NCBI RefSeq assembly: GCF_036588685.1
Contig: NC_086382.1
Coordinates: forward strand, 70,715,999-70,779,998
Direction: 5' to 3'
Length of the DNA: 64,000 nt
Origin: Mytilus trossulus
Lineage: Eukaryota > Mollusca > Bivalvia > Mytilida > Mytilidae
This document shows, in pieces, positions 34,301 to 45,235 of this stretch. The notes under the pieces are model-generated. The model was not told where the DNA came from. It ran no database searches and worked only from the letters and a program-made list of their open reading frames with translations. The number at the start of each line of letters is the position of its first letter. The stretch's first letter is position 1. The position numbers were made by a program, and so were the translations under genes.

Positions 34301-37300
34301 TGCTGGTTCCTATAAATCCTTGACTTTCAAATATGTGACTTTTAGCGTTCCGGATGAAGATAAATAAAGAAAAGCGCGTCAGTCGCATGAAATTCATAAA
34401 ACGTGTTGTTTTCATCTTTTCATCATCGTCTTCCTCTTTATTATATGCTACATCTTTGATGTCGGATTTTTAAAAGAGTTCGATGGTGTTGATACAAAAC
34501 TGTTATTGTTTATATAAAACTATTTTTATATCCTGTTTGTAATATCATGATCAATAAAATAAAACGCTTTCTCACCGATGCCTCATCCCAATTTAATCTA
34601 TCTGTGCTAAATAAGTAACACGAGTTATGTAACTTTATCCATCCCGTTTGACAGTCAGCTGTAAACATATATCAGTGGCTACATTTAACAGTTTCAAACA
34701 TTTCTTCAAGAGTCTTTATTTTGAGTTGATCGCAACTGACGAGCGTTTTGTATAAAAATATATAAAGAAACACTCGTTTTTTTTTAAGAGACAGTCATCG
34801 TCTTTTTTGGTTCAGATGTATCTCAGATATTTCATTTGGTATATAGTAAATGTCAGTATTGTCTGTTTATTTGACAAGTTGAATTAAACTTTAGTTTTAC
34901 AAACAGTTTCCATCATTTGCTCTTGATCAACTTTGTATTCTCGAATTTTAACAAGAAAAACACAACTTGTTTATATGTGTTCCGATTGATTAATTCTAAA
35001 ACGGAAGCAGTAAATAATGATTACTACATGTATATACAAATATGAAATGTTTAAAATGTACATTCATTTCAGGTTCAGATGCACAGAATGCTGTTAACAT
35101 GATTTTACATCTAATTTTTGAATCTGAACCTTTACCACAACAAAATAAATGTTACCTATCAATTCGAAAGCAACGAAGAAGTTTGTCTGCAGTGCTTGAT
35201 ACACTGATAGTCCAGTCAAACTAAGATTTAACCTCAAACTATTTAAGTAATTGCAACAGAATTTTTTTTAGTTCTAATCTATAGCATTATGCCCTTAATA
35301 TACACAGAAAAAAGTCCAATAAAATCTAACTTGAGGAAAACTCAAAATCATCATTTTTAATTTCCTATGGAAATAAACATCGGAAGGGGAGATAACTCTT
35401 GCAAAAATGAGGTTTTTTTCTGTCATTTTTTTGTTGAATTTCTTGAAATCTATGTAAAGTACGATACTTTCAGGGGTTTATAAGTTTGTATTTGACTAAA
35501 TTATATGATCTTCTACTCATGAAGTGTACAAAACCCAAGTGCTATGGGTAGTTTTATTTTTTTCATGCGTTTTTCATTAAAGAAATTGCAAATTTGAGAC
35601 TTTGTGACCATTAAAAGAAGGATACATGCTTAATTATTTTTTTTTTTATTAAATTTGAGATTATTAACCTTGACATGTTGAAAAATTTAATTAATGGTCA
35701 ACTAATGAATTACGAAATCAAGATTAAAGCTTGATAAAAGATATGAAAACACCTTTAGAGTTGTTTGTTATACTCTAAAGGCCGCTTAAAATCAAGAACC
35801 AATACAGTCTGATGAATAGAAGCGGTAAAGTTATAATTTTGTATCGATTTTTATTGATATTTATGCCTTGTTTGCAAGAGTTATCTCCCTTTTCAATGCA
35901 AATCTCCATAGGAATTTTAAATGGTGATTTTTTTTAATCTTCCTCAATTTAGATGTTATGGGACTTTTTCTTTGTATATTTGGGGTATAATGCTAAAGAT
36001 TAAAACTTTAAAATCTTCTGTTGCAATTACTTTCGAATTAAGGTAAAAATTATGCTAAATGGACTGGACTATGAGATTTCAAAATATATTTACACAATTT
36101 TTGAATTAAATTTGACGCATACTTTGGTAAGGATTGACCAGCTTTAATAAATAAAAAAAGTATAACAGGTGAAAAGTGTGAACTAGATTGTGAACGTTAA
36201 TCTATTATGGCAAGATACTTACAACATAGTTTACAAGTAGCCTTGCAAAACATTTTTAAGTTGGTGTTACAAGCAGACTTATCACACGTGAGACGTGGAT
36301 CATCAACACATGATTGTTGTACAGCTCGAGTCCTTGTTATTTCTAAAAAAACATAATCATTACAACAACTTTGAATAGTGAAACAAGTTTCTTTCACGAA
36401 GGTGTCTATGTGTTTTGCATTGGTGTTTGGGTTTGTTGCGCTTCAGTGTTTCTGCTGTTCGGTTGCCTTCATCTTATAGTTTGTTATCCAAATTTGTTTT
36501 CAATAAATATATGACGTTTAAACATCAGTAAACTACTGATGCATACATTTTAGGGTTGGGGTTTTAATGCAGAAGAAAACAGGTGAACTCTTTATACTGA
36601 AATTATTCGTTTGTTTGAGTTGATGAAATTTGCGAGTTATCATCTTTAGCAGTATTCCAGCTAGGATGTATCCAAATGGGAAAGTGAGAAAAAAAACCAG
36701 AGCGATCACATACTGATCAGTAAGAAATGAAGGTCATCATTAATGATGTGAAAGTGAAAAGAAGTGCAGATGTATACTGCGATCATTAACTAGTCATCGG
36801 GAAGATTAGACTAAAATAAAGGGGAAAAAAATGCAAAACACCAAGTAAGAGAATAGTCTTTGGAAAACTTAAAAAAACCTGAAATACAACAAAACTTAAA
36901 TATAGAACTGAAGAATAGATTTGAAGTCTTACAACTTGAAGAAAACGAGATTGATATAAACTCTAAATGGCAACATATGAGTGAAATTTATTTGAAAACG
37001 AATGAAGACGTCGCAGGTTATAAAAAGAGAAAGAAAGGAATGAATATCTGATAAGACATGGGCTATAATAATGGAAAGAAAAGCATAAAAATCAAAAACC
37101 AATCAAGCAATAAGAGAACAACAAGAGGGAATGAAAGATCTCCATAACAGTAAGGAAAAAGAAGTGAAAAAGAATGCGAAGGCAGACAAAAAGGCATACA
37201 TAGATAAGATTGCAGAAGAGGCTGAAAATGCATCTAAAGTTACACATATGAGAAAGCTATACAACATTATAAAACAATTTTAGATCAGTTCTGTTGTACG

Positions 37301-39863
37301 GTTCAGAAACATGGAGAACAACCAAATAGGTAGAAAGTCGAATTAGATGATTCGAACGACGCTGTTTGAGACGAATAATTAACATCAGATTGCCAAGTGA
37401 AATTTCAAACAGTGAACTTAGTCTATCAGAAAGAACAGGTTTGAATATAGTGAACGGGATCATGAGAAGGCGGTGGAAAAATATTGGACATATACTGCGA
37501 ATGGATAACAACCGGCATGTGAAAACAGGTAGAAACATGGACACCACAAGGGACAATAAAGCCTGGAAGACCGAAAGCACACGGAGAAGAGATATACCAG
37601 CAGAGATAAAAAGACATGGTTACACCTGATATCAAAAAGAAAGATTTGCGAAAGATAGAACGAGTTGGATGTCCCTTGTTGATGCCTTATTTGATCAAGA
37701 ACATGCAGAGGATTAAGTAAGTAAGTAAGCTAGGATGCAAGTGCAGGTGAGCACAATTAGAAGACGAAAGACACATAAGCCAATGTCTTAATTGTCTGTA
37801 AAAGGAAAAGCTTAAAAATTCAAATAGAAAAATATTTAAAAACGTTAAATGTACTTTTGCTGCATTGTGGTGTTTTTTGTTAGTTTTAAAAGTGTTTCCT
37901 AGTATTAACATGGACAATTTTGCATTTCACTTTAGAAATCAACAGCAAAGAGCAAACTTTGGTGGATGATCGGTGCACATTATTTGTTAAAAGGAGTTTC
38001 AACAACACTGTTATAAGCTAGCTAGCTATATGACACCGTATACGCGCATGTTACTGCAAAGATATAAACTTTAACATAACCATTTTCCATTGAATTGATA
38101 AAGATCAATATGGAAACTGTCTAGATGTCACCGACATGATTTATTCAAAGTAAGAATTAATGTAGAAAATTGCGCAAGGAAACTTTAAAGTTGATTGTGA
38201 CTGAAATTTGAATAAACGTATTTTTACGTATAAACACATCTTTGGCTTACACAATATTTTGCTCAACTGTTCTTGATTCCAGCAAACCCAGAAAAACGCA
38301 TCGACCACGCGAAATAAAACGATCAATGGAGAAAACACCACACATACTATCTTCTGATCACTTAGAAACGCGTTATATGTGTGTCTAAATGATTCGCACA
38401 TCACCAGGTCAATACCCCTGCAGCTGGTCTTGTAGTCCCTAAGAACCTGTCTGTTGTGTTCACTTCTGACATATAGGACAACATTAATTCATAATCACTA
38501 TAAAATGAAGTAGAATATCACCAGCACAAAAAAAACATGAGATTATATGCCTGTACTAATTGAACAAAACTGTAAGTGTAGTTGATGAATGCTCATACTT
38601 TACATAAAGTTAGCTATAAAACTAGTGAATGCATTTCAAAGAACATAAATTAAGCTACAAATTGTAAAAGACTCTATTTGCAAGTTGTTGAACATGTTAT
38701 TGCGAGACAAAGTATTTGAAACAAATTGTATGTGTCTGTCAGATACGAAAAGCGCAAATTCGTTACAAAACATTAGTGTTAAGCTGCTACCTTAATAAAG
38801 AGTCATTCTGTTCAGTAAATTTAGATGAAGGTATCCCACAAATATTAAACGTTTTGAAACACTCAAAGTATCTACAAAAGGTAGTAGGTGTCTGACAGAA
38901 CCAAAAATCGTTCACACGGAACAACCTATCCCTGTCACGATTTTTTACTTAACAAGAACTTATTTTCTGTTTGTAGAAAAAGAGAAATATGTGACAAAAA
39001 ACCGATTCAATTTATATCAAAATGCAGCGTGTCGAAAAACAAAAAGAAGAATTCTAACAGATCGTGAAATTCTGGTATGTTATACGTTATTGCTGCCAAT
39101 CAGCGAAAATAGTTGAAGCAAATCTGTTCAAAGGTACACAAGTGACAAAGACATGTCCGACTGATAGGCTAACAAGGTGAATGTGATTTAAAAATCATTT
39201 AGCCCAACAATCGGCACAGATCAGACGAAAATGCTCTTATATATATAAATATCTGACTTTAATAGGTCATGTTTGAAATGTACCTGCTTACCACATAATA
39301 CCCCTGCAGCTGGTCTTGTAGTCCCTAAGAACCTGTCTGTTGTGTTCACTTCTGACATATAGGACAACATTAATTCATAATCACTATAAAATGAAATAGA
39401 ATATCACCAGCACAAAAAAAACATGAGATTATATGCCTGTACTAATTGAACAAAACTGGAAGTGTAGTCGATGAATGCACATACTTTTTACAAGTAAGCT
39501 ATAAAACTAGTGAATGCATTTCAAGGAACAAAAATTAAGCTTCAAATTGTAAAAGACTCTATTTGCAAGTTGTTGAACATGTTATTGCGAGACAAAGTAT
39601 TGGAAACAAATTGTAGTAAGTGTCTGACAGAAACAAAAATCGTTCACACTGGACAACCTATCCCTGTCACAATTTTTACTAAACAAGAACGTATTTTCTG
39701 TTTGTAGAAAAAGATAAATATGTGACAAAACACCGATTCAATTTATATCAAAATGCTCTTATATATAAATATCTGACTAAAATAGATCATGTTTGAAATG
39801 TACCTGCTTACCACATACGACAACTGTAAAGACAATAACTGTAAGCGCTTTGTATTCCGTCAT
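31149..39863 (-). CDS. Secreted ShKT / C-type lectin protein, five-exon gene
   Basis: Five exons (39863-39812, 36342-36223, 34658-34576, 33327-33240, 31366-31149) join in matching phase (1, 1, 0, 1) into a complete 186-residue frame. In order: a signal peptide (MTEYKALTVIVFTVVVC), a ShKT six-cysteine domain (SCVDDPRLTCDKSACNTN through CKATCKLC), and a full C-type lectin domain. The lectin part starts DCQTGWIKLHNSCY, continues LNWDEAS-KYCQAHQANLV, DFWMGGSDEQ, and carries the EPN motif (NWYPNEPNN) with the WND motif (HWHWNDANC), which in this family coordinate calcium and favour mannose-type sugars. It ends FICEKG then TAA. It is likely an extracellular sugar-binding protein; an immune or mucus role is only inference. 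A possible AATAAA is at about 30863-30858. No break is seen in the joined frame. Confidence 0.87.
32248..33167. repeat. 353-bp tandem array of dispersed repeat, family D, in lectin intron 4
   Basis: Two complete units and a partial third (starts about 32248, 32601, 32954; spacing 353 bp) are nearly identical. Each contains ACGCCAGACGCGCGTTTCG, TCTACATAAGACTCATCAG, AAGAGCATTGAGGATCCAAA, GGACGAAACGTCCACCAGC and GTGGCATCGACCCAGTGG. Fragments of the unit are scattered elsewhere in the window on both strands. Confidence 0.92.
33240..33327 (-). CDS. Lectin gene exon 4: helix and strand of lectin domain
   Basis: It encodes KYCQAHQANLVKVDNAEEQK and FIMTHASPL. The acceptor is TTGATGTTTTAG and the donor is TTTGG|GTAGAA, leaving one base that completes GAT with exon 5. 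Confidence 0.85.
34576..34658 (-). CDS. Lectin gene exon 3: start of C-type lectin domain
   Basis: It encodes CQTGWIKLHNSCYLFSTD and LNWDEAS, the first conserved block of the fold. The acceptor is ATGTTTACAG; the donor is GCATCG|GTGAGA. It is only 83 bases and was found by its domain match and phase. Confidence 0.85.
35240..36045. mobile_element. ~800-bp foldback element with ~180-bp inverted arms
   Basis: The left arm (about 35240-35410) and right arm (about 35860-36045) are reverse complements. Shared blocks include GTAATTGCAACAGAA, TAGCATTATGCCC, TAATTTCCTATGGAAAT and GGGGAGATAACTCTTGC. No frame of note lies between the arms. It sits in lectin intron 2. The rest of that intron shows nothing I can name. 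Confidence 0.75.
36223..36342 (-). CDS. Lectin gene exon 2: ShKT domain
   Basis: A symmetrical phase 1-1 exon of 120 bases encodes a six-cysteine ShKT module (C..C...C..C...C..C) from SCVDDPRL to ATCKLC. The acceptor is ATTATGTTTTTTTAG and the donor GTT|GTAAGT. The ShKT fold is found in many secreted invertebrate proteins and does not by itself mean a toxin. Confidence 0.85.
36850..37730 (+). pseudogene. LINE remnant with internal deletion of reverse transcriptase
   Basis: Its left part encodes LKNRFEVLQLEENEIDIN..W and DVAGYKKRKKG, the linker after a LINE endonuclease. Its right part (in another frame, with stops) encodes LLYGSETWRTTK, CLRRIINIRLPSEISNSEL, RRRWKNIGHILRM, RRRDIPAEIKRHG and DRTSWMSLVDALFDQ, the C-terminal end of an RTE-like ORF. 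The reverse transcriptase core between them is gone. A TAAGTAAGTAAGTAAG tail follows at about 37714-37729, typical of a short-repeat 3' end. It lies in lectin intron 1, antisense to that gene. Confidence 0.8.
38410..39820. repeat. Tandem duplication, two unequal copies
   Basis: Copy 1 (about 38410-39297) and copy 2 (about 39298-39820) begin with AATACCCCTGCAGCTGGTC and end with GAAATGTACCTGCTTACCAC. They are nearly identical apart from two blocks missing in copy 2. The right junction cuts through lectin exon 1, so copy 1 carries a second version of its splice donor. The first bases also match a family D end (CACCAGGTCAATACC). Confidence 0.88.
39812..39863 (-). CDS. Lectin gene exon 1: signal peptide
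   Basis: ATG at 39863 opens a 17-residue hydrophobic leader ending VVVC plus one base, then a strong GTAAGC donor (phase 1). The exon's 3' end lies on the edge of the tandem duplication 38410-39820. Confidence 0.65.
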
Positions 39864-40248
39864 TGCTGAGATTGTGTTTAAAAGGTCTAACATTAAGAAC
39901 GTGATAAGGCAGTAAAGATAAATATGTCAATTGCTTACATGGACATTTAAGTTTACATTGTTATATATTCTTAGATAAAAACCTGTACACGAATACAATA
40001 TCAATAAATTATTAATGATGTATGTCATTGTAGTAAGAAATACAAATAATTACATACAACCTAATTTATTTTCAGATAAATTGGTAAATTTTGAGGTAAT
40101 CTCTTCTATCCATAGACCAATTGGTGACATACTAATATATATTTCTGACTTTTAAGTATAGAAGTTGTTACACTGAATATATAAAATCAGGAATTATGTA
40201 TAATCCTGATTTTTCAGGGATTTTGCATTATCAATAAAATCATTAGTG

Positions 40249-40272
40249 ATTATATATATATATATATATATA
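40249..40272. repeat. (TA)n microsatellite with flanking hairpin
   Basis: A run of TA repeats is flanked by TAGTGATTA and TAATCCCGAA; just upstream AATCAGGAATTATG and ATAATCCTGATT form a small hairpin (about 40188-40214). The surrounding 39864-42100 shows no gene I can support; a T-rich tract at about 40885-40925 is notable only for composition. Confidence 0.6.
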
Positions 40273-42109
40273 ATCCCGAAATCATTTACCAGTAATTATT
40301 TTAAAGTCCTGTATAGCTTTAAGTTTGTTACATGTTCAGTATATTGCTTTGTTTTCAAAGTGCTTCAAGAAACATGGGTTGTGCTATAATTTGTATACTA
40401 TTGTTTGTCTATTTGTCCATTTGTTTATTTTTAGCCATTTCGTTGTCAGTGTATCTTGTAAATTTCAAAGTCCTTCAAAATAATACCAATCCCTGATATG
40501 ATTTCAGTGATTATCAATAATACACAGATTCTCTATTTTGGTAAGAATATATCTAAGATACAGACAAATCAATCATATGTTAAAACCCTTTAGGCTTTAT
40601 GGTGTAGCAGGAACAATTCTGCTGGAGATTCGGGGATGCTGACCACAGCTTGTTCTGGTTTGTGAACTGATTTAACGGAGACGAGGGATACCAAATGTAA
40701 AAGCGCTATAATATATCTAAATTAAATGAAAAACAAAAACTGAAAACAATATATAATTTAATCAACAAAATACAACTTTTATCATGATAAACCAACCGCA
40801 TGTAGAATTCAATGTTAAACGTATGAAGAAGGCATATGGCAAGTGCAGTAACCTAAAGGGTGGTTGGAAATTTTGGCTTTCCTTGGTTTTTTTTCTTATT
40901 TTTTTAATTTTTTTTTTATCTTTATTGGTTGGAAGGCTTGGCTTCTCATGTTTTTTTTTCCTTTTTCATCTTTTCTTGGTTGGACTGAATGTCAGTCCGC
41001 AAAGGTTTCAACATTTTAATCTAAAATAATTTCTATAAAATATATAAGTTTCTCACAAAAGGTAACCAAAGATTTCGAGACGATGCAAAAATTAAACTTT
41101 ACAATATAAATAGATATCTTTAACCAATGCATTCAAATAGCAAAATCTATATAATTTAACAAACATATACTTAATAAGCTTCATGTAAATCATTAAGATA
41201 CAGAAATATAAAATTTATAGTTTAAAACAAGGGAAATAACGATGACATAATAATCCTAACTGCCACAATGGTTTAAATAGACAGTTTTCATTCCATTCTC
41301 ATTCATCAAATCTTATTAATCTAAAACCAGTTTTACTGGTGGTATTCTATCTAACTGTGTTAAATCCCATCAACTCATAATCAAGAAAGTATTTCAAATT
41401 TTGATTAATGATACCAAATACACTGATCATGCATTTGCTGTGAAACATACGGGACGACAGTAAACAAACATGGAATTTCAACTAAGCAAATGTCCAGAAA
41501 AACAAACAGAAAACATGGTTGCTAGATTGAACATAATTATGGAGGAGGCCGTGACACTGAATCTTGATCGTAGAAAGCAATTCATCACCATAAAGGTTTT
41601 TTGAAATATGCTCAGACAATATAAAAAGAATCAATTTGATTCAGTATTTGGTAACGAAATCCTTGACTTAATGATTTAACAGTGAAACATAGATTACGTT
41701 CATTGAAATCCAAAAAAGCCACAACATATATAAACACGGTCCTTAAAGCCTTAACAGATGCTGCCAAAGAAAGATCATCTTAAAAACAAAATAATATAAG
41801 AAACAACAAACTGTCCTTTTTGTCGTAAAAAATGGAAAACCTAAAATAGGAAAAGACAGTTCTGACTGTAAACTGAGTATGTATGTAAATTCCTGGTCTA
41901 GATACAAGCTTAACTGCAATTTGGCATTTCTGGTTTTTCAACTCAATTTTTATCAAAAACTCAGATGGAATCAGTTTAGGTGGAATATATTTTTTGGAAT
42001 TTAAAAGTACATATAAGGCAAACCATTAAATAGGAATGTCTTGGTGTTTATTAATATCTCCCTTCAACATGAATCACACGATTTAAAAAAGAAGATGTAA
42101 AACGCAAAG

Positions 42110-42500
42110 AGAACTTCAAACCCCGTTCATAGAGCAAACAACAGCCGAAGTCCGCCGATGGGTGCAGTGAGAAACTCCCGCAACCGGAGATGTCCTTCAG
42201 TCGGCCTCTAAATAAATATGTTACTAGTTCAGGGATAATGGACGTTATCTAAACTCCGAATAATACACAAAAAACTAAAATAGAAATTCTTACAAGACCA
42301 GCAAAGGCTAGAGGTTCCTGATTTGGGACAGGCGCAAAAATGCGGCGGGGTTAAACATTGTTTTGAGATATCAACACTCCCCCTATATCTCTAGCCAATG
42401 TAGAAAAAAAACCACACAACAATACGCATAGTTAAACCCATTTAAGAGAAGTCCGAGTCCAATGTCAGAATGAGTAACAAAATAAAGTAAATAAAATGAC
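42110..42500 (+). repeat. Dispersed repeat, family E, and a second adjacent family
   Basis: AACAACAGCCGAAGTCCGCC through GAGAAACTCCCGCAACCGG and GTCCTTCAGTCGGCC matches a scrap at 13690-13770. After that, AGGTTCCTGATTTGGGACAG, GCGGCGGGGTTAAACATTG and CACTCCCCCTATATC form a second known-looking repeat to about 42500. Confidence 0.65.
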
Positions 42501-42825
42501 AATAATACATAAATTAACAAGGACTACTAGCAGTAACTGAAATGCCAGCTCATGATCTCAATTGAACTGATTGAAATTATGTCTTCATCATATGAATATC
42601 AAGCACAATATTTCGCGTAAGGGATTTAGTAGAATTTTAATGGTTGAACAACACAAACACACATAAAGTCCAGATGAGAAATCATGTCCTCGGGAGAATA
42701 CGCAATTTCTACCCTTCATGTTGCTTCTTCGTGTTGTTAAAAAAAACTTATTTTCTATTAATACAGCTTCTTATAATTTAGTATCGTTTTCTGAATTTGA
42801 AATTAGTTGTTGACCCGGATTTTGT

Positions 42826-43986
42826 TTAACTTGTCGTCCAAAGCAATCCAAGTAAGACCATTGTAGCAATTATGACTAGTGCAGTTGATACCCAAAACAA
42901 CACAACATCTAACATTGAAACTACATCACTCCATGCAATCCCCTGTTCGCTAAAGCTTCCATTTTGATTTTCCATTTTTGTAATTTTATTCACATTCCGG
43001 CATTTCATCATTCTTATGATGGTCACGGGAACATCGTCTTTACGATGATGAAGCCGAAGTTCTATCGTTGTACAACACACAACAAAAGTTCCCATACCTA
43101 GCTGGAACATTAGATAATATCCCAAAATAGATCCAGAGGTTTTTGGAAGCTCTGAACTGACAATGGTAAGGAAAACGGCAAACGACAGAAATACAGTGAT
43201 ACAATACCCCATTTTTTCGCCACTGTCAGCTGGAAGAGCGAATGTAAATATATTCAAAATACTGAGTAAGATGATAGGAATAATAATGTTCATTAAATAA
43301 TATGTCGAACTCCTTTTTAAATTCAGTGTATATATTACTGTAGATTCGGTTGACTTAATACTCTCTCTGGCCGAAGTGGACACAACTGACCATTCAGCAT
43401 TAGCCTCCATGCTGTCCAGTTGGATTCCTTTATTCCATAGAGTTACCACCACATCTGAAACACTACTTGACCACACAACAAAAACTATGTCGCAAGATTG
43501 TTGGTCGAAAGGAAAATACTTAATGTCTATTGTACATTTTGATTCAAAAACCTCAAACGGCACCCAGGTAACTTGTCCTGTGTGCATCACTCTGGCTTTG
43601 ATAAAACTGCTTCCAAGTTTCTCCAGCTTCGAAAAACCATTTTTTAATGTTATATCAGGCATCCATATATCTGTTTGTGGAACATATAAATGGTATAATT
43701 CGCCAAAGTCTGAAGCAGTCCAATTGAGATATTCATCTGTCCACCCAATGTCTAAATATGCAGTTGTAATCAATCTTTGTTTCAGTTCGTCTACCTCGTC
43801 TATTCCAACAAGGAAGAAATCTATGTCTAAAATCATAGGCTCTAGCTGATTTCGATTCGGCCGGACTTCTTTCACATAATCATTTGTTGTGAATAATGTG
43901 GTGATTAAATTTTTAACATCATCACCACTCTGTGCTTCGATCTTTACAAAAAGAGTGATGAAAACAAATATCCTCAAGCTAGACAT
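42826..43986 (-). CDS. Nicotinic-receptor-like Cys-loop channel subunit 2, intronless
   Basis: A complete 386-residue subunit in one frame, collinear with gene 1 over the entire extracellular domain and membrane segments. It has a signal peptide (about 1-18), Cys-loop C151-C165, WMPD loop A, GEK before TM2 with Leu at 9', and a loop of about 45 residues before TM4. As in gene 1 the loop C cysteine pair is absent. Five-subunit assembly with the neighbours is possible but not shown. No canonical AATAAA is seen right after the stop; AATAAG occurs nearby. A CCTTTACAG 31 bases or so upstream of the ATG could be a 5' UTR acceptor. Its 3' half is the closest relative of the pseudogene at 27280-27965. 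Confidence 0.93.
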   Translation of the reverse strand: MSSLRIFVFITLFVKIEAQSGDDVKNLITTLFTTNDYVKEVRPNRNQLEPMILDIDFFLVGIDEVDELKQRLITTAYLDIGWTDEYLNWTASDFGELYHLYVPQTDIWMPDITLKNGFSKLEKLGSSFIKARVMHTGQVTWVPFEVFESKCTIDIKYFPFDQQSCDIVFVVWSSSVSDVVVTLWNKGIQLDSMEANAEWSVVSTSARESIKSTESTVIYTLNLKRSSTYYLMNIIIPIILLSILNIFTFALPADSGEKMGYCITVFLSFAVFLTIVSSELPKTSGSILGYYLMFQLGMGTFVVCCTTIELRLHHRKDDVPVTIIRMMKCRNVNKITKMENQNGSFSEQGIAWSDVVSMLDVVLFWVSTALVIIATMVLLGLLWTTS

Positions 43987-44735
43987 GTCACAACTCAGTA
44001 TGTTAGATCCACTATTTCAATCTATCTGTAAAGGCTTCTTTTTAATTGTTGTTAAAATCCTATTTACCACGATTAGCAATATCAATTTTCAGAAAATGCG
44101 TGTAATTTGTCATAAACTTTGAACTGCAGAAAGAAGAAATAAATGTCCGCTAAAGTCTAAAATCCAATCTAGTGTGATTATATAGTTTGCAAATACAAAT
44201 GTAGATCTTATCCTTATTGGGTCCCGTATATGAACAACATCTTTGAATATGTTATCAAATGCTCAATAAATAGTATGTTTATATTGATTCGAAAGAAGCT
44301 GTTTAATAACTTGCATGATGAACTGTGAATAAAAAAGTTAAAATTTAATAGGTTTTCAAACAAATATCTTGGAATCCTCAGCCATTCTGGGAATTCCAAT
44401 TACAAATCTATGCCATTAACGAAAAAGGAGAAAATTACAAACATATTAAATATTAAAAAGTACTTGAAAAATCTTCGGAATTATAACTGTCTTACCTGAA
44501 TAATAATGTAGATAAAGCTAATATACAATTTACTCAATATTGATTATAAAAGAACGTTATCCGGAAACACATGGAATCGCGTAAAATGTTATAAACCATC
44601 CCAATCTCGGATCAACTATGTAATTCCGATGATAACGCCACCTGAAGAATCCCTGAACCTCGGTTACTAATGAAACAGGGACATTCTGTGTCAGTGGAGT
44701 ATCTGTTAAAAGCATGTGCAATACTGTTGTTGAAT
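43987..44735. other. Upstream DNA of receptor gene 2
   Basis: No gene is supported. The block TTGCATGATGAACTGTGAAT at about 44311 matches TTGCATGATCGATTGTGAAT at about 19290, at a comparable distance upstream of gene 1. A short minus-strand frame at 44557-44742 has no domain I recognise. Confidence 0.45.
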
Positions 44736-44739
44736 AAAA

Positions 44740-44990
44740 CAAGAATGTGTCCTAAGTATACAGATGCCCCATCCGCACTTTTATTTTCTATTTTCAGGGG
44801 ACCATAAAAATGGGTTGAAATCTTTAATTTGGCAGTAACATTAGAAAGATCATAACATAAGCAACATGTGTACTAAGTTTCAAGTTGATTGGACTCCAAC
44901 CTCATCAAAAACTACCTCGACCAAAAACTTTTACCTGAAGCGTGACGAACGGATGGACGGACGCACAGGCCAGAAAATACAATGCCCATA
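44740..44990 (+). repeat. Dispersed repeat, family B
   Basis: It runs AACAAGAATGTGTCCTAAG, CAACATGTGTACTAAGTTTC, TTGATTGGACTCCAACCTC and ends GGACGGACGCACAGGCC, then AATGCCCATAAATGGGGC. Confidence 0.8.
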
Positions 44991-45134
44991 AATGGGGCAT
45001 AAGAACAATCAAAGAAAGACAAAAGTGCTGCATGCTCATCTAGATATTCAACCAAAAGTTTAAAAGGAATGTTCTACCCCAAAAAAAGATAACCTTAACT
45101 ATAAAATTGTTGAACTCTGTTCTATATTTTGTCT

Positions 45135-45235
45135 TTTCAACGGTTTTAATCTGACTGAGCATCACTGATGAGGTTTTTTGTAGACGAAACGCGTACACAA
45201 TATTGACTTTGGTGTCTATTATAATTTGTTCACTC
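45135..45235 (+). repeat. Fragment of family D
   Basis: GCATCACTGATGAGGTTTTT and GTAGACGAAACGCGTACAC match the reverse of the 353-bp unit. The stretch 45236-46170 has no gene I can support. Confidence 0.6.

Noticed and set aside
36223-36342. Reading the ShKT exon as a venom toxin
   Set aside because: ShKT modules are common in ordinary secreted proteins; here it is joined in phase to a lectin domain, and nothing indicates venom use.
36530-36726. A minus-strand hydrophobic stretch (VIALVFFLTFPFGYILAGIL) after a good acceptor, ending in a stop
   Set aside because: It looks like a membrane segment, but no domain or second exon supports it, and it lies inside lectin intron 1 where exon 1 joins exon 2 in phase without it.
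39510-39707. A 65-residue plus-strand frame in the second duplication copy
   Set aside because: The matching part of copy 1 is frameshifted, so there is no sign of selection for coding.
44557-44742. A minus-strand frame (VTEVQGFFRWRYHRNYIVD...)
   Set aside because: Slightly protein-like, but there are no splice partners or known domain; it could be an unknown repeat.
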